DNA of 25,465 bases. It comes from Branchiostoma floridae. Taxonomy: Eukaryota > Chordata > Leptocardii > Amphioxiformes > Branchiostomatidae. The position numbers and the translations under genes are program-made. Below the pieces are notes generated by a model. It searched no databases and had not been told where the DNA came from. It saw nothing but the letters and a program-made list of their open reading frames with translations. Shown here piece after piece: positions 16,796 to 25,465 of the stretch. Positions within the stretch are counted from its first letter, which is position 1; every line of letters begins with the position of its first letter. Location of the stretch: NCBI RefSeq assembly GCF_000003815.2, contig NC_049981.1:31186291-31211755 (forward strand), written 5' to 3'.

Positions 16796-17507
16796 GTAGA
16801 ACGTTTATTATTCTTTTACAGGGTATCTACAAAGTAAACGGAATAAAGGGAAAATAAGTATATCATAATATCTCCATGTCCATAAGGCTCTCAAAACAGA
16901 AATCATTTTATTACACAATCTCAAGCGGTTTTAATCCAAAGCTTTGTTATGTGGTGGCCATCAGTAGATAAAAAAATATGTGTTAAAGTAGTCACCCCTG
17001 AGGTGTCGCCAAAATAGGCAGTACGATACGGTATTACTTTTATTTAGCACAACATTCGGGGTGTTATGTCTCCCAGTCTAATTTCAATTAACTTTTCTGA
17101 ACCTGAACAAAGAAGACAGACTTATACAAGATACAGTACATTTTCTCAGACATGGGGTCTTTATGAAATTATTTGATAGACACACTAGTGCGTACTGGTG
17201 TAGTGAGCAAGTTATTGGAAATCTCGCAGTATAGCCTACCTTACCTAGATTAGATTGTGAAACCGTATTGTATATATTAATATAGAGGTGTATATGAGAG
17301 GAATATGATCTTAATCTGTAGCTTCCCTTTCTAATGTGTAATTGTTTTCAATATTTCTGGGAGTCGGTTTAAGCCGCTGGATAGCTAAGCTGTAGTATCT
17401 CTGCACATATTTTATCCGTATACCGCACAATAGACCTTTAAGTTAGTTCCTGCCACAACGTTAACATCGTGTTGGTCGGCAAATGAGATCTCGGATTCAT
17501 AACGCTA
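16796..17507. other. Unassigned AT-rich stretch
   Basis: No coding frame, known repeat or foldback is recognised here. It could be 3' UTR of the Amt gene if the transcript runs on to the poly(A) site near 18540. Confidence 0.4.
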
Positions 17508-17606
17508 TATAGCTATTCTCCAAGCAGAGGTTCGGTCGCGGAGATAGTAGTGGTCGAGATGTTTACCGGCTAGCTCCGGTAAAAATGTATCCGGAGAATA
17601 TAGCTA
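17508..17606. mobile_element. 83-bp MITE remnant with 8-bp target duplication
   Basis: TATAGCTA occurs at 17508-17515 and 17599-17606, flanking an element with ends TTCTCC / GGAGAA. The left end TTCTCCAAGCAGAGGTTCGG matches the ends of the element at 24474. A central small hairpin (TTACCGG / CCGGTAA) is present. Confidence 0.75.
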
Positions 17607-17840
17607 CGTTTTAGATAGATTCAAATCTTCACTATTTGTTGTCTCTTAGCGTTTTGCATATTTCATTTGTCTCTATGCTTGTATTTTGGATGAATTCCTT
17701 TAACTCCTATATATATGATTGATCGCTTACTTTAATACTTTTATAACTTAATATTATTTCACGCATGTTACATTTAAGTAATGGCGACATTCCACACCCC
17801 AGGTCAAGTTGAAAGTTCATCTGTGTCAGTAAAAGTTATT

Positions 17841-18120
17841 CTGGATCAAAGCTGAACTGCAATTTCTAAAACAGAAATTTGACTTATCCAAATTTTTTAC
17901 TTTCCAACAAAAGTCTTGGTCAAGGAATGAGCAATTCCACTGCTTCCGTGACGTCACACTAACAGAGACGAGGGGCGACATTGACTTTCTGCAACATGTG
18001 TATCACGTGATATCACGGGAGCAGTGGATTGTTCATTCCTTGACAAAGACTTGTCAGTGGTCAGTCGAAACTTTGGGTAAGTCCATTTTTTGTTAGAAAT
18101 TGCTGTTTACTTTGATCCAG
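17841..18120. mobile_element. 280-bp foldback element
   Basis: The left arm 17841-17952 and the right arm 18017-18120 are imperfect reverse complements (end CTGGATCAAAG / CTTTGATCCAG, with CAAGGAATGA near the centre). The loop carries a TCACGTGA palindrome. No coding frame is seen. Confidence 0.75.
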
Positions 18121-18190
18121 ATCACCCCAGGTTGATATTGAGCTCCACCTTTTATACTACTTAAGACAATAATGATTCGTAAATTCAACC

Positions 18191-18417
18191 TAACGCTAGT
18201 TCATCTTTATCCGAGGGGCAACCTATATCCGTTTGTTTAGAAATGACAGGATATCTAGCAGCATTGGGATATCAAGTCGAAGGACGGTTTCAAGCTTCAA
18301 CATTTTGAAAATATCACAATATGAAACCACCGCCCGCCGTTTGGATATCCCTAAATACCTCCGTTTTTATAAACAATGGATATAGCTTAGCCCACGTATA
18401 AAGGTGAACTAGCGTTA
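18191..18417. mobile_element. 227-bp foldback element
   Basis: The ends TAACGCTAGTTCATCTTTAT and (reverse complement) TAACGCTAGTTCACCTTTAT pair with one mismatch, and further inside TATATCC and GATATC motifs pair. It is non-coding. Confidence 0.75.
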
Positions 18418-18539
18418 ACTACTGAAGTTATACATGTTGGTTACGTAATTATGACCTTGTAAGCAGGGCGTAAGGTGCATTAATATTGGGTATTATCAGT
18501 GAAATGCAATGTCTCACGGAAATATTTCAGGAGGCTTAC

Positions 18540-18598
18540 AATAAAGTTGTGGAAATGGTTGAACCTTCTTGTCATTTCATGTGGTGTTTTATTTTGTG
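18540..18598 (+). terminator. Possible polyadenylation site
   Basis: AATAAA at 18540-18545 is followed about 35-50 nt later by a GT-rich stretch (GTGGTGTTTTATTTTGTG), the usual layout of a cleavage and polyadenylation site. It could end a long Amt 3' UTR. The call rests on two motifs only. Confidence 0.25.
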
Positions 18599-19544
18599 TA
18601 CGTATTTAGAAAGATTACGGTGAGGCAATTTTGGGCTGTGCAGGAAGATAAAAGAGAAGGGCGACCGCTGTCACTGCCAAGTGGCGCACGACAAATTATA
18701 TGAGAGTCGGTCGCTCCTGCAGCGCTCATGCGTCATTTTTTCTTACACGTTCTTTCTGTTTATACCTTTACTCGTTTACACCTTCCACAGACAATCTTAA
18801 GAATACAAAATCAACTCGTACAGGGAAACGGGCACAAGTATCTGTTCTTGCAAGACCGACGGCTGAATTTTACTTCCTTTTCAGACTGGAATATTTTCCT
18901 TGTGCTTACGACTCAGGCTTGTCGTTGTCATTGAACCCTCACAGTACTGGTCGGACAGCAGAACCACGTATTACTCACGTATGTTCTCACCAGTGGAACC
19001 ATTGTCTGGGTGGGTTCAATCGGTCTAAACGTCACCGGTGATCATAGCTACAAGCCCTGAGAGTAAGAAGAAAACGTATTCAGGTAGTGCATTGACCTAT
19101 GAAGACATTGGCAACTCCTTCCCACGTTGGCGTCACCCAGCGCCCCCATGCGGGATTGTTATCCACTGCAGGTCAGTCTGAGAGTAGTAGGCGCTGTATC
19201 GATGACGTCATGTTATACATTGCTGGTGAAGCTGTAGCATAAAAAATACAGCAGTAGCATCAAAAACACTTCGTCGTAGATTCCACTATGTATGTTAATG
19301 ATGGTGTCATATTCTGTTGTATAGAAAGTAGATTCCCTCACTACTTTAGACACATGAGTAGCTCTTAAAAGTCTATATTCCTCATGCGTTTGACAAACCG
19401 ACTTAAGCTAAACCCATATAGTCCCAATACCAAGAATTGAGAAGAAGCCGAACGTTCATTTAGATCTTTTTTGGATTCTACTGTCGATTTGACAGATTTA
19501 CAGATTTAGATCTTAAATATATGTTTTGTTTCTAAGTTAGGACC
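18599..19544. other. Unassigned stretch
   Basis: Frames here (for example 18700-19041) show no domain, no splice-compatible exon and no hydrophobic or repeat pattern I recognise. Confidence 0.4.
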
Positions 19545-19590
19545 TGTACGTAGCTCGGTTGGGCAAAAAGTACAATAAAGGTCTTCATTA
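19545..19590 (+). repeat. Retrotransposon-like 3' tail
   Basis: TAGCTCGGTTGGG and TACAATAAAGGTCTTCATT are shared with 6040-6085. This is the end of an interspersed family with no protein part in the window. The sequence from 19591 to 20035 is unassigned. Confidence 0.55.
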
Positions 19591-20035
19591 AGGTTTTCTA
19601 CGCATCTCGTCTATTCTATAAGCCTTTCCACTAGTTGGGCGCCAGCCAGTGTCTTACAGAACACTTAGGACTTCTCCCGATCCTTCTGGTCTGACTTAAC
19701 CTGACTTAATTGTTGTATCATTTTCAAGTATTGCATTCTTACATTTGCCTCTTCCATAAAAAAAAACCGCGCACCATTAGAAGAAAAACAAGAACATAAA
19801 AACGCAGAAAAGGTCGAAAAATAACCCCAACTAGATACACGGGGTCCCAGACGTGACCTTGACACTTGAACTAACAGTCTTGAACAAACAGAATAAAGCA
19901 CCTGCCTAAAGTATGTAAACGTCTTGTAACACCTGATTTGTATAGATGGTTGGAGAGGTCAGGGGTTAACAGGGCGACCTTTGACCGAAAATTACGTCTC
20001 CTAAATGAGCTATGACGAACAGGGTTGTTTGTTTA

Positions 20036-20375
20036 GTTTTTCCATTATTCCACAAAAAATTCCAAATTTTTACTGACGAAAACAAAACTATGACCCTGTT
20101 AACGTCACATAACCCACTCATTATAGAAAAAAGTGGGACACTTCGTCTTCCACTGCATTATGAAAAGAAGTCAAACCCTAAATGCTTAGATCGTAGCTCT
20201 CAGCAGTCCATATTATTTACTTACTTATTATTGCTAGAATAGTCACTTGTTTCCACTTGTCACCATTGTTATCTATACCAAAGTCTTTTATTTTATGTAT
20301 ATTTAGTATGTAGTCTGTATGCTACATGTTGCAATTAGCCCTCGGGCAAGAATGTGCAAATAAACTTTTAATGTT
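20036..20375 (+). mobile_element. 3' end of a non-LTR retrotransposon (family B, copy 1)
   Basis: The frame to 20242 reads FHKKFQIFTDENKTMTLLTS, then HNPLIIEKSGTLRLPLHYEK. It aligns with the minus copy at 22691-23035 (TDKKKTTFLLTSQNPHIIEK). The 3' UTR shares GCAATTAGCCCTCGGGCA and ends AATAAACTTTTAATG. It is the C-terminal end of an ORF2 only, 5'-truncated. Confidence 0.7.
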
Positions 20376-20399
20376 GTATTATTAGCGCTGTGTCCTGCC

Positions 20400-21413
20400 C
20401 ACCCCCGTGAGACGGCAGAGTGGTACGTCCCGATGTACTGTACAAACCGTGCAGGTATGTCAGGTATGCTGCGTTTTACCTGCGGGCCGTCTTCAGGTGT
20501 GTGTCATCCGGACCCACGCCCAGAACCCTCTCTCACCTGGCCGCACACTGCGACGTCCCCACACCTGTACGTACTCCCACCTTGACGTCGCTGCGTCGCC
20601 TGGGAGTGAAAACTGTGAGTTTTGAGGTCCGGTGAAGCCCAGATCTTCCTCCATACCGCGACCCTGGAGTGTGTCGTTTACTGACGGACTGTAGACAGCA
20701 CTGCGGCTAAACTAGGCCGTCTTTTGTTCGGGTCCAGATTTTTATTTGACAGTTTCGCCTGAAGTGTTCCAGCAGCACAGGACAGTTTGCTGCGCCACCA
20801 CTGGAGAGATATCAACACATCTCTGCCGTCTGATGCGTTGTGTTTTCTGTGTTTCGCGCTTCTATTAATAACAAGGGTCCCTCAAGACCTTAGGAGGACT
20901 GAAACCAACACTTTAAACCCTCCGGATTGCATATTTCGCTGACACAGCGATTAGATTTCGTGACGGCAAAGTTTCTCCTGCCTCTCTACTGAAGTATTTC
21001 GCGAGCGAAGACACGGGAAAACCCCCTGCACGTGGGTACACAGCGTTTGTTGTCCCATCGGGAGAGTGCCACACGGCCAGGCGGAGAAGCTGTCGACCCC
21101 CGCCCGAACACGACACCGCGGAGCGCCGGTAGACTCCTAGCCGGGTCAGCGACGAGTGGCTGAAGGGGTAACGCGATCCGCGGCGGCCATGTTCGTCGCC
21201 AGGTGAGGCGACAGGGAAACACCTTACCGACACACCTTTGTATTTTCACCTGCGTGAGTAGGCCGGAAATCGCCCTAAATCACAGTCCTTGGATTTGTAC
21301 CTGGGATTTTTGACAGATTAACGTCTGACAACAGCTTGTGGAAGAACCAAACCAGCAGGACTCCGTGTTGTAAGGAGCTGTTCTACAGGCTCTAACAGGT
21401 GGGCTTTTGATAG
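20400..21413 (+). other. GC/CpG-rich stretch ending in a strong splice donor, possible 5' exon
   Basis: CpG is dense here against an AT-rich background, especially 20930-21210. The region ends at ATAG|GTAAGTG (donor at 21414). No long frame resembles a protein, so it may be promoter plus 5' UTR of a gene that continues past the window. GGCGGCCATGTT at 21183-21194 resembles a YY1-type promoter motif. Its ATG reads only MFVAR before a stop, unless the internal donor GTGAGG at 21203 is used. Confidence 0.35.
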
Positions 21414-22560
21414 GTAAGTGTTGTTGTTGTTCTTATGCATGGCCTCTTCACGTTTTTCGTGAACTGAAGGGGGGGGGGGGTAACTTCTGTATCTGTGCTT
21501 GTATCTATAAATCCATGTCTATATGTGTATTTACCAGCCGGTGTACTGTAATCACCCTTCTGCATTATACACTAGCTTTACGCACAGACTGTAGCGGCCG
21601 ACTGTGTCACACATGATCTCAGCATACATGTATCTAACTCCAGGCGTCGTTTAAACTCTGTTATGAAGAGGCCCCAATACTCCTGCAAGTTCTTGTCCAG
21701 ATCCAAGGTTGTACTATACAAACGCCCCATAAGTTCAGCTAAAGTAAACTATCAGCCCTCAGTCTGTTCCCAACCACCATGGTGCTCACATCAGTGGAGG
21801 TAGGCTGACAGTTTAGGAAGTATTTGAGTTTCTCTTTAAAACAGTTTTGAAACGTACATTTATAAGACAACAGTCTTGAACAGATAAGGAATGGAGTGTG
21901 GTTGCCAACCATGTATCGGTATGTGCTAGTACAATGTTGCAAAATCCCCTAGGAGTCGCTACAGTGGTTTAACTAGACACAGTGTATCAACAGGTGGGGG
22001 CGGGATAATCCATAGTTACGGCACGGTGGGTAGTCATTAGCTGTTGTTTCTGTCTGCTGACCTGAGGTGGACAATAGGCGTACAGGAAGGGGCAGGTGGA
22101 CCCACCATACACCAGCCATCTAGTAACCTCTTGTGACATTAAGGACCATCTATAGGCTTCTCCACACAGCGTTCATCCACACAGAAAGCTTCTTTTCTAG
22201 AACAATATCATTCAGGAACAAGCTTCCTGATAATTGCTTCGCTTAAACTTCTTTTAAGTCTTTGTCTGTATTGTATTTGCCACTAGAACAATGCAATGGA
22301 GTCAGTAGGCAAAGGCGAACAAACACCTGTCTTTTGTGGTGAATCTGGGGTACATGAAAATGTTCTAAGTGTGAACAACACTTAAAGTCATCATCACGGT
22401 GTACTCCTACGCGTGTATTGAAACTTGCGGCAGCCGCCTAATATGCCTGTCGCCAAAGAAGGACCTAAGGACTAATGAATATATGTATATTACGTATGAA
22501 TATCCCTGATGCAGATGAAAGATACACCAACCAGGAAACCGAACAACCTTCCGGTCAAAC
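21414..22560. other. Unassigned, possible first intron
   Basis: The stretch is AT-rich with a run of 12 G at about 21470-21481. No coding exon or named repeat is recognised. Confidence 0.4.
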
Positions 22561-22564
22561 GGAC

Positions 22565-22965
22565 AAAGATTTATTTTGTATTATGCAAATCCATGCCCGA
22601 GGGCTGATTGCAGGTACAGTGTTACATGAAAGGGGGCAAACAAACAAATAGTGTTGTACAGTATAGAATATATCTACTCTAGTCTAAAAGCTAACTCAAA
22701 ACTGTAACTTGTTGGGTTCGACTTCTTTTCCTGAGACAGTGGAGGACGAAGTATCCCACTTTTTCTATAATGTGTGGGTTCTGTGATGTTAGGAGGAAGG
22801 TAGTTTTCTTTTTGTCTGTATACACTGGAATATTTGGAACGAATGTAGTTGCCTCTTTAAAAAGCGCTTTTCTTTCTTGATCGTAGAAGGAACAATTTAA
22901 GAAATGTGTCGTCTTCCACCATTTATTTTGTATTATGCAACATTGCAAAGTACTGGATAAGAGAT
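22565..22965 (-). mobile_element. 3' end of a non-LTR retrotransposon (family B, copy 2)
   Basis: The minus frame ending at 22691 reads KTTHFLNCSFYDQERKALF, then TDKKKTTFLLTSQNPHIIEK and LRKRSRTQQ. HFLxCxxYxxER is the zinc-knuckle-like C-terminal motif of LINE ORF2 proteins. The 3' UTR (22565-22690) shares GCCCTCGGGCAT with copy 1. The protein is open for about 100 codons, so it is younger than copy 1, but it has no reverse transcriptase. Confidence 0.75.
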
Positions 22966-23035
22966 GTTCCGCACCCATACGTCGTGATTTCAGAATCCCG
23001 AGACTATTCATCGCATGACCTTGGCATACCTTCAC

Positions 23036-24464
23036 GCACCTTAGATAAGAACACCTGTGAGGAACAACTGGAATAAAGGGGCAGCATATCCCTCCCTGTT
23101 TTCTGTAAGTCTAGATAACTAATCTTGATGATGTTTGTCACGACATTTTCCCATCAGACATGTATCGTGTCTTACAGATGTGTGTAAACAGTCCTTAACA
23201 GGCTCGCGTGTGGCTGCTGGAGGGGGGGGGGGGTTGAGGGTAGATACACGGAAGTACCCATTATGGGAAGGAAGTGGGCACATTTCTACAGTGGCGCTTC
23301 CGGTGGAATGTGGTGACTAGGAAACGTACACTTGTGTGATGTATGGTCTTTATATACCCTCAATATCAATACAGATAGTCCTGGTAGTGTTTTGACGACA
23401 CTGGAGTTGGTGGCTATTTCAGTATTTTCCGATAGTACTTTACTCTATTGTATATTCATGCCCTATTGCGCTAAATACAGGCATGCAGGTACAAAAGTGG
23501 TAAAAAAGTACGCATAGTGCCAGGACTTCTATTATACTGATCTAAAACTACTCCAATACATAGGTTGAGCTTACATGTATTTTCTTCCCTATTAATTAAA
23601 GTGATGCTGAATGTATAGATTGAGATCGGCTTCTTTGAAAGACACTTCCTCAAGTGGTCAATTGACTTGAAATGGAGTGTATTTTTCAATATGCACCTGT
23701 CTAAGTTTTGTATTTATTTGTAATCAACAACATCTTCACTAGCTGAAAACATGGCGTAACGTATGAAATATTCATAGCGCTGGTATTAAGGAGATTGATC
23801 GCTAATCTTACTATTGATTCTTGACGTGGTACATTCACGTGCAGACACAACAGAAACAATGATGACAACTGACGTATGTCATGTAAATATATGTTACTTA
23901 ATTGTAACCTAAGTTGCAAACCTATATGCCAAATTAAACTGGCGTTTTACTCAAGAAGGTTTGCCTTTACGCACAATCCTGTTGTTTGAAGTTTACGTTG
24001 TCCACTTAATTATGTGTATTCAACTGTAGTTGGTGGCTATTTCAGTATCCAATGAATGTAGGGAGGTCACCGACTTCACTAAAGATCGGCCGTGGATAGC
24101 TGTTCTGTAAATTACTGTAAAATCTTCCATCACATGTTCTCCAAAGTGCAAGTGTCTGTCGCCGTTCAGCGCCAACTCAGGTGACCTCAATACTGCAGTG
24201 ATTGCCCAGTTGCGGCCATGGGCCTGTACTGTTACCAGTAGAAGAAGTCGACCCTCCCATACACCAAATCACGAAATCGTTTAGCTGGATTCCATTCGTG
24301 TTTCGTCCATGAGTCAAGCATGACCTTACCTGACTTTACGGCTCAGCATGGTGCCAAACTCATTATGTCAGTAACTATGTGAGTAAGGGCGGGGCTGGGT
24401 ATGTTTATCACGGTTGTCTGACATGGATTCAGAATGGGTGACATCAACATTGTTGTCTATAGCT
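23036..24464. other. Unassigned stretch
   Basis: No gene or named repeat is recognised. It has a G-run at 23221-23232 and a 20-nt direct repeat GTTGGTGGCTATTTCAGTAT at about 23407 and 24029. Confidence 0.4.
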
Positions 24465-24679
24465 AGACAAGCCTACTCTCCAAGCAGAGGTTAGGCGCCG
24501 ACTGTTCTGTTTTTTTAATACGTTTTTTAAGGCGTTTTTATCGGGCGTTCTATTCTGTACTGTTTTGGTGATCAATGTCTCGTGGCCAGTACAAAATAGA
24601 AAGCCCGACATAAACGCCTAAAAACGTTTTAAAAAACCCAAGCCGGAGCCTAACCTCTGCTTGGAGAGTAAGACAAGCC
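24465..24679. mobile_element. 197-bp foldback MITE with perfect 9-bp target duplication
   Basis: AGACAAGCC at 24465-24473 and 24671-24679 flanks an element with perfect 23-bp ends (24474-24496 and 24648-24670, TACTCTCCAAGCAGAGG). The arms continue imperfectly to the centre (GGCGTTTTTATCGGGC pairs with GCCCGACATAAACGCC), so nearly the whole element is one hairpin. A 9-bp duplication is usual for Mutator-like elements, but no transposase is seen here. Confidence 0.88.
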
Positions 24680-25319
24680 ATACAGAAACCTGTGTAAGTA
24701 GCCGGTGACAATGTGTGTGCAGTTGTAACTGGTTTAGTGTTGTGTCAAATCGTTAAGTCTTTGTAACTCTTAGTTAAAGTACATGAGAATGAAATCATGG
24801 CGAGGAGGTCGAGAGATCAACGCATATGTACCAAAACTCTCCCTCGCAAATCGGACCATTTAGTGGTCATTTAAACCATGTTGAATTGGTACTACCGGGG
24901 ACCCTTTCGAAGTACCTACCAAAACCGATATAAACCAAAAGGCGTTGAGGAAAGGCGAAATTGTAAGGATGTCTTTAAACCGTTTTCAAGTAGAGTAATT
25001 ATCATCCATTTGAGAATGAATCATTCGGTAAAAAGCACAGACAGTATTCGTTTATCTTTAATCTTAAATGGTTTTCCACGTCGTTACTTAATAACTTAAT
25101 AGAGCACTAACAGCAGAGACACAATGAATCCAGACCAACGGAAAAGATTAAATAATCTAATGTAGGTAATTGTTCCTCCACGTTTCACGTTTCAATGTAG
25201 TAGTCGAAAACTTGCATAGCTAGACAAATGTCGATCCTATGTGCACGCTATGAAGTCTGAAATAACCTTGGCAGATATGAACATTGTTGTATGTTAAATA
25301 AAGACACGACGGACAAAAT
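24680..25319. other. Unassigned AT-rich stretch
   Basis: No splice-bounded exon, domain or repeat is recognised. Confidence 0.4.
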
Positions 25320-25345
25320 TATTCACAAACACAATACACACACAT

Positions 25346-25363
25346 GCTGTCTCTCTCTCTCGC

Positions 25364-25435
<72 letters not shown>

Positions 25436-25465
25436 ACAAACACACACACAAACACACACACACGG
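25346..25465. repeat. CT then CA microsatellite at the window end
   Basis: A short CT run (25350-25361) is followed by an almost unbroken CA run to the window edge. Confidence 0.95.

Noticed and set aside
18700-19041. 113-codon + strand frame
   Set aside because: It has no domain, no repeats and no exon borders, and overlaps a second frame of equal quality.
21189-21206. ATG reading MFVAR with a donor inside, as a first coding exon
   Set aside because: It is only four codons and one partial codon long, with no downstream exon to join in the window. It is kept only as a remark on the possible 5' exon.
20407-21249. Several 60-106-codon frames in the CpG-rich region
   Set aside because: GC-rich DNA has few stops. 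No domain or homologous pattern is visible on either strand, so they are not listed as genes.

Overview
The window is animal nuclear DNA. It shows many small exons with GT-AG introns, a dense mix of non-LTR retrotransposon tails and MITE-like foldback elements, CA microsatellites and two assembly gaps (15943-16042 and 16563-16682). Animal-type Amt exons together with this repeat style fit a marine invertebrate, and a cephalochordate such as Branchiostoma is my best guess. I did not confirm the species. Nothing bacterial, viral or CRISPR-like is seen.

The only protein gene I can read is an ammonium transporter of the Amt/MEP family on the + strand. Eleven exons (5680-15825) join with matching phases into 430 residues, from transmembrane helix 1 to the conserved C-terminal tail. 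The two pore histidines and the Amt signature are intact. The first exon or exons, with the start codon and roughly 30-50 residues, were not found and probably lie upstream of the window. The end is ambiguous: the frame stops at 15823-15825, but a good donor just before that stop is phase-matched to an acceptor at 16545 that runs into a gap.

Region by region: 1-4768 is a composite repeat (tandem units of about 0.9 kb and an inverted arm), broken by a 1.96 kb terminal-inverted-repeat element that itself carries a retrotransposon tail. 4769-5679 holds simple repeats and a decayed copy of the first visible Amt exon. 5680-15825 is the Amt gene, whose introns carry at least six foldback elements and several retrotransposon ends. 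15826-18560 is the 3' side, with both gaps, a minisatellite, foldback elements and a possible poly(A) site. 18561-20400 is mostly unassigned with one retrotransposon tail. 20400-21413 is GC/CpG-rich and ends in a strong splice donor, possibly the 5' exon of another gene whose intron would fill the rest of the window. 21414-25465 holds a second tail of the same retrotransposon family, a foldback element with a perfect 9-bp target duplication, and a terminal CA repeat.

The best candidate for something undescribed is at 14639-15427. The Amt exon coding helix 11 is followed by three partial copies at 169-bp spacing, separated by only 45 nt. Each has an open frame of the same phase class and a kept donor, and differences between copies are almost all synonymous. 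This looks like a selected array of mutually exclusive exons, or a very constrained duplication, changing one helix of the transporter.
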